Shown piece by piece: positions 26,573-35,654 of a DNA stretch of 64,000 bases (the first letter of the stretch is position 1; each line of letters begins with the position of its first letter). The stretch is from contig JBASRN010000313.1 of the NCBI GenBank assembly GCA_049273855.1, forward strand, positions 51,461 through 115,460. The letters are read 5' to 3'. The stretch comes from Onstottus_B sp049273855 (GTDB lineage Bacteria; Acidobacteriota; Blastocatellia; UBA7656). The translations under genes and the position numbers were made by a program. Below the pieces are notes generated by a model. That model saw only the letters and a list, made by a program, of their open reading frames with translations. It ran no database searches and was not told the DNA's origin.

Positions 26573-27421
26573 ATGACCTCATTTGATACCTCACGGTGGT
26601 TTCTTGTCTTGTTAGCGATCGGATGCATGACGGGGTTAGTTGCTCCGGCCGGCGTTCACGCCAGCACCTTGACTTCGACGACTAACAGTTCCAAGCTCAA
26701 GAGCAGACCGGGTTCGCAGAAGCGCGCGGTGAACAAGGCGAAGCCAGGCTCACTTTGTCTCCCCTGCAAAGCTGCGGTTTTACGGGGCCGCAAGGAAGCG
26801 CGTGGGAGAAAAGCCTTCGCCACTGAGCTACCTTGCCATTCAAAGGACTACCTCGACCCAAAGATCCGAAAGAACTATCGAGCTGCGCTCAATGAAATGA
26901 AACGCGCGGGCCTGAAGCCGAAAGTAACCAGCCAGTGGCGTTCGTCGGGGTATCAGGCTCGACTACACAGGTGTTCACTGAGTCGGCGCTGTCGAATCAA
27001 CCATCCCGGACTCTACCGCGCACTGCCGCCCGGGAACTCGATACACGAGGCAGGATTTGCCGTGGACATCGCCGGTGTCGCCACCGGACCTCGGGGCGCA
27101 AAGCGACTTACGGCCCGGGGACGCCGCATCATCCCGATAATGAAGAGGCACGGGTTCAACTGGCGGTATGGCTTGAAAGACCCCGTGCACTTCGAAGGGA
27201 ACCCGCAGCGCTTCGGTTACCGCAGCGTGAAGCACGCAATCAAGCGCAATCAGACGGTATGTGATGTCAAGCTTGCTAGCGTAAAGAAGCAGGTAAGGCG
27301 CTCGCGCGGCAACGTTCGCGCCCAGGCAGCACCAGCGCGCAAACGATTGAGCCAGCAAAAACGAATGCGTGCACAGGTCAGTTCGGTCCAGACACGACGT
27401 GTTGCGAAGTCGCGCGCGTGA
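26573..27421 (+). CDS. Secreted D-alanyl-D-alanine carboxypeptidase-like protein (M15/VanY type)
   Basis: 282 aa from ATG 26573, which begins a signal peptide (WFLVLLAIGCMTGLVAPAGV, then HAS). The open frame reaches back to 26510 without a better site. Central M15/VanY-type peptidase signature: substrate Arg/Ser region TSQWRSSGYQARLHRC, zinc motif SIHEAGFAVDIAG (HxxGxAxD) and distal DPVHFEG with the second His. An unusual Cys pair (LCLPCKAA) and further Cys (RCSLSRRCRI) suggest disulfides. The tail after about 210 is very basic (Arg/Lys/Gln). Expected to trim peptidoglycan peptides in the periplasm. Confidence 0.82.
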   Translation: MTSFDTSRWFLVLLAIGCMTGLVAPAGVHASTLTSTTNSSKLKSRPGSQKRAVNKAKPGSLCLPCKAAVLRGRKEARGRKAFATELPCHSKDYLDPKIRKNYRAALNEMKRAGLKPKVTSQWRSSGYQARLHRCSLSRRCRINHPGLYRALPPGNSIHEAGFAVDIAGVATGPRGAKRLTARGRRIIPIMKRHGFNWRYGLKDPVHFEGNPQRFGYRSVKHAIKRNQTVCDVKLASVKKQVRRSRGNVRAQAAPARKRLSQQKRMRAQVSSVQTRRVAKSRA

Positions 27422-27819
27422 ATGTCGTCGTTGCACTAACGCCTTCTAAGTAGGCCCAAACCGTCGGTCAATACCAGGGACGGCAGTCATCGAAGCAGTC
27501 AAACTGAAACGGGTGTCCGAAGAGAGTTACCCAGCCCACTGAACAAACACAGTCTTTCAGGCGCATTGGAAGAAACCTGCGGTTGGCACGGCCATTGCAC
27601 CAATAACATCGGAAGCTTGAGAGACCTGAGGATGGTGCTCTCTTGTTGGGCCGCTGCGCCCGGCGCCGGGAAAATGGGCGAGTTGTTCGACGGTCTGCCA
27701 TCTTCCATAAACCGCTCGGGGCCTCACCCCCCTAGTGGTTGATGGCACCGCGACGCGCTCGCACAGTCAGAACCCTCTCCATGACTTCCGGCTCCGGCGT
27801 GCAGCGGCCCGCTTTCGTT
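27422..27819. other. Intergenic stretch with a sigma-54 signature
   Basis: 398 bp between convergent genes. It holds the -24/-12 motif at 27584-27599 and, downstream, a 36-codon frame at 27632-27742 with no spaced ribosome site. No annotated gene reads from the promoter. Confidence 0.5.
27584..27599 (+). promoter_or_regulatory. Consensus sigma-54 (-24/-12) promoter with no gene downstream
   Basis: TGGCACG-GCCA-TTGCA: GG and GC doublets spaced by exactly ten bases, matching TGGCAYRNNNNTTGCW throughout. Transcription would start near 27610 and run 200 bp into a gap before meeting serS, which is on the other strand. Could drive a small RNA or be fortuitous. Confidence 0.45.
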
Positions 27820-29112
27820 CTAACCCTTCCTTTCGATCTTCTCCAGACCATCCATGAACGGCCGAAGCGCTTCAGGAATGACTACACTGCCATCCTGTTG
27901 CTGATAGTTCTCGATCAGCGCCAGCCAAGTACGCCCGATCGCGAGCCCAGAGCCGTTGAGCGTATGCGCGAACTCGGGTTTTGCCTTCGGCTCACGCCGA
28001 AATCTGATTTGAGCGCGGCGCGCCTGGAACGCTTCGCAGTTCGAGCAGGACGAAATCTCGCGATAGGTGTTCTGGCTAGGCAGCCAGACCTCGATGTCGT
28101 AAGTCTTCGCAGCCGAGAAGCCAATGTCTCCCGTCGAGAGCACGACTCTTCGGTACGCGAGGCCGAGCGCTTCAAGCACAGCTTCCGCATCGTTCGTGAG
28201 CTTCTCCAGCTCTTCGTAAGAGTCTTCGGGCCGAGTGATCTTCACTAACTCGACTTTGTCAAATTGATGCTGCCGAATCAGACCTCGCGTATCTTTGCCG
28301 TAGCTGCCCGCCTCCGAACGGAAGCACGGCGTGTACGCGGTCATCTTGATCGGCAATTGCTCACCCTCAAGGATCTCGCCTGCATGGATGTTCGTGAGCG
28401 GCACTTCCGCGGTCGGGATCAAGTAGAGGTTTCGCGCGTCGGCCAGCTTGAAGAGATCGTCTTCAAACCTAGGAAGCTGTCCGGTGCCGAACAGAGTGTT
28501 GGCGTTGACGATAAACGGCGGGACTACTTCGGTGTAACCGTGACGTTTCGTCTGAAGATCGAGACAGAAGTTGATCAACGCGCGTTCCAAGCGGGCGCCC
28601 GAGCCGGTCAGTATCGCGAACCGCGCGCCTGAAATCTTCGCAGCTCGTTCGAGGTCGAGTATGCCAAGCGACGTTGCAAGATCGACGTGATCGAGCGGCT
28701 CGAAGCCAAACTCGGGCGGCGAGCCCCAACGTTTGATCTCCTGATTGGCCGACTCATCCGCTCCCACTGGCACGCTGTCGTGCTGCAGGTTGGGCAGCGA
28801 AGTCATCAACTGAGACAAGTCTTCTTCAACCGCGCGCAACTCATCGCCGGTCGCAGCGATTCTGTCGCCAAGCTCCCTAACCGCCCGGCGTCGCGATTCG
28901 GCCTGATCCCTCTGTGCGGATTTCATCAACTGGCCGATTTCCTGGCTCTCACGATTGCGAGTCGCGTTCAAGTCATCCCGAAGGCTGATGAGTCGGCGAC
29001 GGCATTCATCAAGCTCGCTAAAGCGAGCAATCACTTCCGCCGGAAAGCCACGCTCGTCGAGCTTCTTTCTTACGAGTTCAAGGTTGGCGCGAACAAAATT
29101 TATGTCGAGCAT
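27820..29112 (-). CDS. serS: Seryl-tRNA synthetase
   Basis: 430 aa class II synthetase of normal length. N-terminal coiled-coil arm (about 30-105) that contacts tRNA-Ser, then motif 2 (PCFRSEAGSYGKDTRGLIRQ) and motif 3 (TLNGSGLAIGRTWLALIENY), with the serine-binding TAEVPLTNIHAGEIL between. Monocistronic, no tRNA nearby. Confidence 0.97.
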   Translation of the reverse strand: MLDINFVRANLELVRKKLDERGFPAEVIARFSELDECRRRLISLRDDLNATRNRESQEIGQLMKSAQRDQAESRRRAVRELGDRIAATGDELRAVEEDLSQLMTSLPNLQHDSVPVGADESANQEIKRWGSPPEFGFEPLDHVDLATSLGILDLERAAKISGARFAILTGSGARLERALINFCLDLQTKRHGYTEVVPPFIVNANTLFGTGQLPRFEDDLFKLADARNLYLIPTAEVPLTNIHAGEILEGEQLPIKMTAYTPCFRSEAGSYGKDTRGLIRQHQFDKVELVKITRPEDSYEELEKLTNDAEAVLEALGLAYRRVVLSTGDIGFSAAKTYDIEVWLPSQNTYREISSCSNCEAFQARRAQIRFRREPKAKPEFAHTLNGSGLAIGRTWLALIENYQQQDGSVVIPEALRPFMDGLEKIERKG

Positions 29113-29252
29113 CTCTCTATATCACCTTTCAGACATACGAGAAAACGATAGCCTAGCCGCGCCCCACATCAGGGTCAACTAAGCGCGCCCCTCCCAGCAA
29201 GGCTCGCGACGTGAGAGTTGGCGATTTTTACGAACGCGGGCTAAAAAGGGGC

Positions 29253-29465
29253 TCAACTCCGCCGACGCAAGCGGCTCACGATGGAGCAACTTGAGTTTGA
29301 GAACAGAATTGAAGGTGAGAAAATAGATGCGAAGAAGATCACGTAGCCGATGAACTTGACCCATCTTGTGCCGCCGATATCGACTCCGGTCATAAATAGC
29401 GCTCCGGCCACGGACAAGGCAAGCATGATCGCGAGGTTGATAAGAAATCGCTTATGGTTTTCCAT
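29253..29465 (-). CDS. Small two-helix membrane protein
   Basis: 70 aa from ATG 29465 (MENHKRFLINLAIMLALSVA), which has a strong GGAGG about six bases upstream; the frame is open six codons further. Two hydrophobic segments: about 7-25 and 35-55 (FIGYVIFFASIFSPSILFSN). Ends with RLRRRS, a positive tail favouring an inside C-terminus. No family recognised. Divergent from pgeF. Confidence 0.6.
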   Translation of the reverse strand: MENHKRFLINLAIMLALSVAGALFMTGVDIGGTRWVKFIGYVIFFASIFSPSILFSNSSCSIVSRLRRRS

Positions 29466-29601
29466 AGTGGCCTCCTGCATCAAGCAGTCCGAGAAGAGTT
29501 TACCATAGCCTAAGCGGGCTGGGCACGCAGAAACTCAAGCGCTCTTCGGTCGGGCGTTCCTTGCGTCCACTCCGGCCGTCTCGATAGCATAGAGCCCGAT
29601 C

Positions 29602-30510
29602 ATGCAAGAGGCATCGCAACAACCACAAGACTCCACCGGCTTCGCAATGCGCGCGCGCGACATAAATACCAGGGATGTAAAAGCGCGAATATTCTTCCTG
29701 GTCTGCGAGCCGCTTGAACGGGCGGGCTTTATAAACGCCTTCAGCACCAGGGGGGGCGGCGTCAGCAAGCTCCCTTCCGGCGCGCTCAACCTCGCTTACT
29801 TCAAGGGCGACGACAACGTGAACGTTACCGAGAACCGCCGACGCTTTCTCGAAGCCATCGGCGCCGAAGCAGCAACCGTCATCACCGCGCGCCAAACTCA
29901 CTCGACTGACCGGTGCTTTGTCGAGACGATCGAACAAGCGCGCGGGCCGCAACCCGATTCCGACGCGATGACCACCAAGCTGACCGGTGCGCTGCTCGCC
30001 ATCCAGACTGCCGATTGCTTGCCGGTGTTGATCGCCGACCCTAAGTCTGGCGCAATGGCGGCAATTCACGCGGGTTGGCGCGGGACGGCGGGGCGCATAA
30101 CCGAGCGCGCAGTGGCAGACTTGATGTTGATACACGGAGTCAATCCTCGTGATTGCATCGCGGCGCTTGGACCGTCGGCGTGTGTCGAATGCTATGAAGT
30201 AGGCGAAGACGTGATCGGCCGATACAGGAAGGAGTTCGGCTACTGGCGCAAGCTCTTCACGAATTTCAAAGAAGCCGGAAAAGCACATCTCGACGTCCGT
30301 GCGGCCAACGTTCAGCAGTTGAAGCTCTGCGGCTTTGTTGAAGAACGCATCCACTCCGCCGACTATTGCACGATGCATCAGAGCAACCTTTTCTTTTCCT
30401 ACCGTCGTGAGGGAAAACTCCAACCTTCCGGCACCGGCCGCTTACTCTCGCTGATCGGCAGGCTGCCAGGCACGCAATCGCGACTGGACAAAACATCAGT
30501 TCGAAATTGA
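29602..30510 (+). CDS. pgeF: Peptidoglycan editing factor / polyphenol oxidase family (PgeF, YfiH)
   Basis: 302 aa. Family signature AAIHAGWRGTAGRITERAV with the zinc/copper-binding His, preceded by ADCLPVLIADP and TARQTHSTD, followed by ALGPSACVECYEVGEDV and SADYCTMHQSNLFFSYRREG. YfiH proteins have laccase-like or adenosine-phosphorylase activity and in E. coli remove mis-incorporated L-Ser from peptidoglycan precursors. The first about 35 residues are variable; ATG 29647 is a possible alternative start. 25 bp before a DUF1080 gene on the same strand. Confidence 0.88.
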   Translation: MQEASQQPQDSTGFAMRARDINTRDVKARIFFLVCEPLERAGFINAFSTRGGGVSKLPSGALNLAYFKGDDNVNVTENRRRFLEAIGAEAATVITARQTHSTDRCFVETIEQARGPQPDSDAMTTKLTGALLAIQTADCLPVLIADPKSGAMAAIHAGWRGTAGRITERAVADLMLIHGVNPRDCIAALGPSACVECYEVGEDVIGRYRKEFGYWRKLFTNFKEAGKAHLDVRAANVQQLKLCGFVEERIHSADYCTMHQSNLFFSYRREGKLQPSGTGRLLSLIGRLPGTQSRLDKTSVRN

Positions 30511-30535
30511 AAGCCGCGCAAGGAGATCAAGCCAG

Positions 30536-31333
30536 ATGTTTACGAAAACAGGCTCTCGCTGTTTAACCGCATGGATGCTCTGTCTGGCTGCATGCGCTGC
30601 GTTTCAGGCTCAGAACAGACCGATGGATACCAATCCAGTACGCTGGAAGATTCACGACATCGACCGCGCGCAACCGCCGGTCGTCGATCCCGGCACGTCG
30701 GTTACTAAACAACCAACCCCGCCACCTTCTGACGCTGTAGTCTTGTTCGACGGCAAGGACCTGTCGAGGTGGACCAGCCGAGACGGGGCAGCAGCCAGGT
30801 GGAAAGTCGAGAAGGGATATATGGAAGTGGTCAAGGGCGCCGGCGGGATTTCATCCAGGCAGGGCTTCGGCGATTGTCAGTTGCACGTCGAATGGCGGAC
30901 GCCCCCATCGCTCAGCGGCGAAGGCCAGGAACGCGGTAACAGCGGTGTGTTCTTGATGGGTATGTATGAGTTGCAGGTACTCGATTCGTACCAGAACAAG
31001 ACTTATCCCGACGGACAGGCTGCGGCCGTCTACGGACAATATCCGCCGTTGGTAAATGCTTCGCGGCCGCCCGGTCAATGGCAGACTTACGATATTTTCT
31101 TTCATCGACCGCGGTTTGACTCGGGTGGAAAGCTTCTTCAGCCGGCGCGAATGACCGCTCTGCACAACGGAGTGCTGGTGCAAGACGACGTAGCGCTAAC
31201 TGGACCAACGGCTCACAAGGAGCGGCCGCCGTACACCCAGCACGCCGACAGACTGCCGGTGTCGCTACAGGACCACGGCGATCCCGTTCGCTATCGAAAT
31301 ATCTGGGTGAGAGAGCTTCCCGAAGACAAATAA
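30536..31333 (+). CDS. Secreted DUF1080 (3-keto-disaccharide hydrolase-like) protein
   Basis: 265 aa with a signal peptide (LTAWMLCLAACAAFQAQ) and an AAGGAG site. The single DUF1080 domain, a laminin-G-like jellyroll, spans about 60-262: VVLFDGKDLSRWTSRDG, CQLHVEWRTPP, GNSGVFLMGMYELQVLDSYQ, the YGQYPPLVNASRPPGQWQTY core and IWVRELPED end. Related proteins hydrolyse 3-ketoglycosides or bind carbohydrate; abundant in Acidobacteriota, Planctomycetes and Verrucomicrobia. Periplasmic or outer-membrane location is likely; substrate unknown. Confidence 0.85.
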   Translation: MFTKTGSRCLTAWMLCLAACAAFQAQNRPMDTNPVRWKIHDIDRAQPPVVDPGTSVTKQPTPPPSDAVVLFDGKDLSRWTSRDGAAARWKVEKGYMEVVKGAGGISSRQGFGDCQLHVEWRTPPSLSGEGQERGNSGVFLMGMYELQVLDSYQNKTYPDGQAAAVYGQYPPLVNASRPPGQWQTYDIFFHRPRFDSGGKLLQPARMTALHNGVLVQDDVALTGPTAHKERPPYTQHADRLPVSLQDHGDPVRYRNIWVRELPEDK

Positions 31334-31378
31334 TAACATCACGCGGACGATCGGGGGTTGAAGGGGACAGCCAGCTTA

Positions 31379-32428
31379 CTACCCTGCTTTAGGCGCGAAG
31401 TAACCTCTTCGATAGCGAACGTTCAGGTCCTTTTGGTTCTTAACCCTCACCTGGATGGTGCGGAATGAGCCGTCCCGAGCTCCGTTCGCCGGCGTGTAAG
31501 CCGTGATGTACTGCGAGCGAAGGTCTTCATCGATTTGCGCGTAAGCAGTGTCGAGGTCCCCTTCGTTACGCGGAAAGAAAGCGCGCCCGCCGGTCTCGGC
31601 CGCTATCTTCTTTAGCGTTCCGGAATCTACACCCATCGGTCCGCCGATACCGATAGTGTAGACGATTATTTCGCTGCGCCACGTTCTCTCGATGGCGTCG
31701 CGCATCTTGACGCTGCTCGAGGTATCCGCTCCGTCGGTGACAAGAATAATCACCCGCCGGCCGGCCTCCCTTCTGAGCAAATCGGACGAAACCGAGTAGA
31801 TCGAATCGTACATCGCGGTCGAGCCGACGCCCGAGGGATTGATTGGAGGAGTAGAGCCAACCTGGCCGGCCACCGAGGCCGCCGCGCTTATGCGCACATC
31901 ATCGAGCGCCCGGTGGAGCTTCTCGACGTCCGAGGTCAGGTCTTGAACCAGTACCGATTCGTGCTCGAAGGTTACGACCGCTCCGAGGTCCTTTGTCGGC
32001 CTCAGCACGCGTCGAAAAAAACGCTGCCCGGCCGCTCTCTCTTCCGGCAGTGTGTACTCCTGGCTCCCCGATATGTCGATGAGCATCGCGATCGTTATCG
32101 GTAAGTCGGTCTGTCGCTCGAACGAAAAAACCTCCTGGGGCTTGCCGTCTTCCAGCACTTCGATGTCGCCCTTCGCCAGATCGTTGATGTAACGGTTCTT
32201 CTTGTCCGTCACGTTGAAAGGAACCGTGACGAGCTGTGCGCCGAGCTTAATCGCCTGGTCCTCCTGCTCGCCTTCGGCCTCGGCAGGTTTTTTATCCTTG
32301 TCGGTCTTCTGTTGACCGCTCCTGGCAGTAGGATTGGATTGCTGAGCTTGGACGATAATCGATGAAAGGAACGCGAGCGCGAGGGCGCAAAACAGACCTG
32401 CGGCGAAATACGTTTTATTGAGCTTCAT
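31379..32428 (-). CDS. Secreted VWFA-related Acidobacterial domain protein, copy 2
   Basis: 349 aa: signal peptide (FCALALAFLSSIIVQAQQ), Lys/Glu-rich linker (35-60), N-terminal Ig-like segment (LVTVPFNVTDKKNRYINDLA, GDIEVLEDGKPQEVFSF) and VWA domain with MIDAS DISGS, Thr of GVGSTAMYDSIY, and VTDGADTSSS. The C-terminus YITAYTPANGARDGSFRTIQ and RRGYFAP is family-typical. Its start overlaps the stop of the upstream copy by four bases (ATGA), indicating coupled translation. Third and last in a tandem of three. Confidence 0.88.
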   Translation of the reverse strand: MKLNKTYFAAGLFCALALAFLSSIIVQAQQSNPTARSGQQKTDKDKKPAEAEGEQEDQAIKLGAQLVTVPFNVTDKKNRYINDLAKGDIEVLEDGKPQEVFSFERQTDLPITIAMLIDISGSQEYTLPEERAAGQRFFRRVLRPTKDLGAVVTFEHESVLVQDLTSDVEKLHRALDDVRISAAASVAGQVGSTPPINPSGVGSTAMYDSIYSVSSDLLRREAGRRVIILVTDGADTSSSVKMRDAIERTWRSEIIVYTIGIGGPMGVDSGTLKKIAAETGGRAFFPRNEGDLDTAYAQIDEDLRSQYITAYTPANGARDGSFRTIQVRVKNQKDLNVRYRRGYFAPKAG

Positions 32429-33483
32429 TTCTTTACTTCTTCCAATGCGGCGTAGTAGCCGCGCCGATGAATAACGCGTGCATCCGTTCGGCCGCCGACT
32501 CGGACTTCAATGCGGCGAAACCTGCCGTCGCGGGCCGGATCTGAAGGCTGATAAGCTACCAGGTACTGGCTTCGCAACTCGTTTTCAATCTGACGAAAGT
32601 TCTCCAGCAAATCTTCCGGCCCGCGCGGAAAGTAGGCGCGCCCGCCGGTCTCTTCGCTCATTCGCCTCAACACATCCTCCCGAATGCCCTCGAACCTGAA
32701 GCGGTCGCCGATGCCTACAGAATAAATGATCACGCCCGAACGCCACGCCCGGTCAATCGTTTCGTCGAGCTTTCGAACGCTCGCATTATCCACGCCGTCG
32801 GTCAGCAATATGATGGCGCGCCGCGTGGTGGCATCATCAATACCGGAACGGCGGTCGTGCTGGCGGCCCAACACTTCGTCAGCCGTGATGTAGACCGCGT
32901 CGTACAGAGCCGTCGCCTGTCGCCGCGTCGTGGCGGGTCCGAACCGCCGGGCATACTGAATCTCGTCGAACGCGCGCTGCAACGTCTCGAGCCGTGACGT
33001 GAGCCCCTGCACCAGATCGACATCATCTTGAAACGTAAGTATCGAAGCCGAGTCTTTGCCGGGACGGATGATCGAGCGAAGAAACTCACCGGCTGCGAGC
33101 TTCTCCTGTGGAAATGTGTGCTCCTGGCTTCCGGAGAGGTCCATCAGGATGGCGATGCTGATGGGAAGAGTCGTCTCGCGCTTGAAGGTGAATATCTGCT
33201 GAGGTCGGCCGTCTTCAAACACCGTAATCTCTTCCTGTCGAATGTCGCTGATCGAGCGGTTGTTGCGATCGACGGCGGTGAAAAGCAGGTTGACCAAATC
33301 CGTCTCCAATCGCACGGCCTCTTCGCTGGTAGGGATCTCGTCGGACTCAGGATTTGGTTTCTGGTTAGGCGCCGGGGCTTGTTGCGACGGTTTCCGCGGC
33401 GAAGCGGGCTTCTGCGAAGCGGTTACTGAAGCCAGAAGAGCCCCGAGTGCGATTATTGAAATGATGATTCTGAGTGATGTCAT
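32425..33483 (-). CDS. Secreted VWFA-related Acidobacterial domain protein, copy 3
   Basis: 352 aa. Signal peptide (IISIIALGALLASVTASQKP), Pro/Gln linker, Ig-like part (VRLETDLVNLLFTAVDRNNR, ITVFEDGRPQQIFTF), VWA with MIDAS DLSGS and LLTDGVDNASV, and the YLVAYQPSDPARDGRFRRIE end with RRGYYAA. An Arg/Thr-rich insert (ARRFGPATTRRQATALYDAV) precedes the MIDAS Thr. No Shine-Dalgarno is visible at the ATG; the hairpin element at 33489-33573 begins six bases upstream of the start codon. Confidence 0.88.
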   Translation of the reverse strand: MTSLRIIISIIALGALLASVTASQKPASPRKPSQQAPAPNQKPNPESDEIPTSEEAVRLETDLVNLLFTAVDRNNRSISDIRQEEITVFEDGRPQQIFTFKRETTLPISIAILMDLSGSQEHTFPQEKLAAGEFLRSIIRPGKDSASILTFQDDVDLVQGLTSRLETLQRAFDEIQYARRFGPATTRRQATALYDAVYITADEVLGRQHDRRSGIDDATTRRAIILLTDGVDNASVRKLDETIDRAWRSGVIIYSVGIGDRFRFEGIREDVLRRMSEETGGRAYFPRGPEDLLENFRQIENELRSQYLVAYQPSDPARDGRFRRIEVRVGGRTDARVIHRRGYYAALEEVKK

Positions 33484-33488
33484 GGCTT

Positions 33489-33573
33489 GATTTCTGGTCT
33501 ATGGTTCCTGGTCCATGGTTTCTGTATTCTGGCCGGAGACGAACCAGAAACCAGAAACTAGAAACCAGAAACT
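33489..33573. repeat. Word-built imperfect inverted repeat between two VWFA genes
   Basis: Left part 33489-33532 carries degenerate TTTCTGGT words. The right part 33543-33573 is near-tandem ACCAGAAACCAGAAACTAG. Together they form a long imperfect stem. The right end just reaches the 3' end of the upstream VWFA gene (stop near 33572) and the left end lies next to the downstream start codon. Same word family as the element at 60497. Confidence 0.75.
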
Positions 33574-34555
33574 AATACGAGTATCCCTGCTTGTGATAAA
33601 GACGCCCCTCCGATGCTACGAGTTTGACTCTTATCTCGCGCTTCTTCCCGGTCTTGCTCTGATTCTGAGGGGTATAGAAGATCACGTACTCCTGCCTCAA
33701 ATCTTTCTCGACCTGGGTGAACGCACGAAACAGCTCTATCTTCTGCGAGGGCAAGAAGACCTGGCCGCCGGTTTCCTCGCAAAGCGCCCGCAGGTTCTTG
33801 TCTTCCCCGGTCTCAACCATCCCGGAGTCGACGCCTTTGAAGTTCTTTGTGCTGATTCCAAAGAGCGTCACGTCGTAGCGTTGCGCTATATCGATTGCTT
33901 CCTTCAGCGTTCGTACGCTCGCAGTGTCTTCGCCGTCCGAGAGGACCACCACGATGCGGCGCGCGTCCGCATCCTGGAGCGTTGCCATCTTTTCTTCAAT
34001 AACTCGATACACTGCATCGTACATCCTGGTGTATCCGCCTGCTTTCATGCCCTGGATCGAGCGTACCAGCGCTTGAAGGTCGTCGGTAAAGTCCACGTGA
34101 AGCTTGACCTCTGAATCGAAGGTTGCAAACAAAACCTTGTCCTTGCGCCGATAGGAGGCGTTGTTAGTAGGCGTCCGGATTTGTGTTGTGACAGTTGCGC
34201 AAAAATCCTCGGCAGCATCCTTCTCAAATGGCAGCTTCAACTTCACGCTGTTGCTCGTGTCCATCAACAGCCCGATTCTCAACGGCAACTGGCTCGGGGC
34301 GATGAACTTCTGGATTTGTTGCCGCTTGCCGTCTTCGTAGACCTCGAAGTTGCTAACAGAGAGGCCGGAAACGAATTTGTTCCTCTCCTTGACCGAGATC
34401 GGCAGCCGAACTTCCAGAACTCCAATCTTCTGCGGGGTGTCGTCTCTCGCCTGCCGTGGTTGATTTGGCGCAGCGGGCTTCTGCGCTAGACCTACCGCGC
34501 AGGTCAACACAAATATAGTCAAGGCCGAAACCGAAAGCGCCGTTGAGCGTCTCAT
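33572..34555 (-). CDS. Secreted VWFA-related Acidobacterial domain protein, copy 4
   Basis: 327 aa from ATG 34555, which starts a signal peptide (LTIFVLTCAVGLAQKP); the open frame extends to 34672. Ig-like segment (VRLPISVKERNKFVSGLSVS, NFEVYEDGKRQQIQKF) and VWA with MIDAS DTSNS, Thr of GGYTRMYDAVY and LSDGEDTASV. It ends YVIFYTPQNQSKTGKKREIR and HKQGYSY. The most divergent of the three tandem copies. First gene of the triple. Confidence 0.87.
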   Translation of the reverse strand: MRRSTALSVSALTIFVLTCAVGLAQKPAAPNQPRQARDDTPQKIGVLEVRLPISVKERNKFVSGLSVSNFEVYEDGKRQQIQKFIAPSQLPLRIGLLMDTSNSVKLKLPFEKDAAEDFCATVTTQIRTPTNNASYRRKDKVLFATFDSEVKLHVDFTDDLQALVRSIQGMKAGGYTRMYDAVYRVIEEKMATLQDADARRIVVVLSDGEDTASVRTLKEAIDIAQRYDVTLFGISTKNFKGVDSGMVETGEDKNLRALCEETGGQVFLPSQKIELFRAFTQVEKDLRQEYVIFYTPQNQSKTGKKREIRVKLVASEGRLYHKQGYSY

Positions 34556-34688
34556 GTTTGTCGGGGATCCTCCGAACCTGGCTGTCTGATGCACGAGAGA
34601 ATTATCAGCGATGCTTCCAACCAGAAGAATTATAGGAGCCGTGCGCTTGAAGTGACAAGCGATGTCAGTCATCTGCCGTCTTTAGACG

Positions 34689-35654
34689 TTATTTCGAACT
34701 CAACTCATCCAGCAAGCCGGAAAGGTCCGCCGGCAGCTCTGAAGCGAACTCCATTCGTTCGCCCGTGCGAGGATGCTTGAAAGCCAATCGCGCCGAATGC
34801 AAAAAGTGCCGGCCCAGCCCCGCGATCTTGCGTCTGATCCCCGAATCGCGAATCGAGTTCTCGCGCCCGCCGCCATAAGCCGAATCTCCAACTACCGGAT
34901 GACCAATATGCGCCAGGTGAACTCGTATCTGGTGGGTGCGTCCTGTTTTGATCTGCACACTCAGCAAGGTGAAGCCGCTAAAGCGCTCGGCTACTTCAAA
35001 GATCGTATGCGCGGCGCGGCCGGCATCTCCCCGCAACACTGCCATTCGCGTTCGGTTGCTGCGGCTGCGGCCGATGCGAGCTTCTATCTCGCCCCGCGCT
35101 TGAGTGATCTTTCCGTAGACCAACGCTATGTAGCTCTTGAAGACCTGTCGGTTGCGAAATTGATCCGACAAGCTCTCGTGAGTTGTGTCGTTCTTGGCGA
35201 TGACCAGCAAGCCGGAAGTTTCTTTGTCTATTCGGTGGACTATGCCCGGCCTTACGCGGCCCGCCTTGCCCGACAACTCGTTGAAGTGATGCACAAGCGC
35301 GTTGGCAAGCGTACCCGACTCGATGCCCGCTCCAGGGTGCACAACCAAACCGGCAGGCTTATCGACAACGATGAGGTCATCGTCTTCATAGATGACGCTC
35401 AACGGTATTGGCTCAGCTTTAAGCTCGACCGGCGGCGGTTCGGGCAAGTCCATTTCGATCTGATCGCCTGGGCGGACGCGGTAGCTTGCCTTTACGACAC
35501 GATCGTTGACCAGAATGTCTCCGTCTTCGATGGCTCGCTGAACGCGCGTTCGGCTGATCTGATCGAGGTGAGCGGAAAGAAAGGAGTCGAGGCGCGCGCC
35601 CGCCGCTTCGTTGCCGATTGTCACGAGTTGAACTTCAGTCGTCACGAAAAGCAT
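34689..35654 (-). CDS. rluD: Ribosomal large-subunit pseudouridine synthase RluD-type
   Basis: 321 aa. S4 RNA-binding domain (about 18-80: RLDSFLSAHLDQISRTRVQR, GDILVNDRVVKASYRV) and a catalytic domain with the essential Asp in PGIVHRIDKETSGLLVIAKN, plus RTHQIRVHLAHIGHPVVGD. RluD modifies helix 69 of 23S rRNA. ATG 35654 directly abuts the GC-rich hairpin at 35655-35681 with no ribosome site; GTG 35645 is a plausible alternative. Same strand and order as ileS-lspA-lgt. Confidence 0.9.
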   Translation of the reverse strand: MLFVTTEVQLVTIGNEAAGARLDSFLSAHLDQISRTRVQRAIEDGDILVNDRVVKASYRVRPGDQIEMDLPEPPPVELKAEPIPLSVIYEDDDLIVVDKPAGLVVHPGAGIESGTLANALVHHFNELSGKAGRVRPGIVHRIDKETSGLLVIAKNDTTHESLSDQFRNRQVFKSYIALVYGKITQARGEIEARIGRSRSNRTRMAVLRGDAGRAAHTIFEVAERFSGFTLLSVQIKTGRTHQIRVHLAHIGHPVVGDSAYGGGRENSIRDSGIRRKIAGLGRHFLHSARLAFKHPRTGERMEFASELPADLSGLLDELSSK

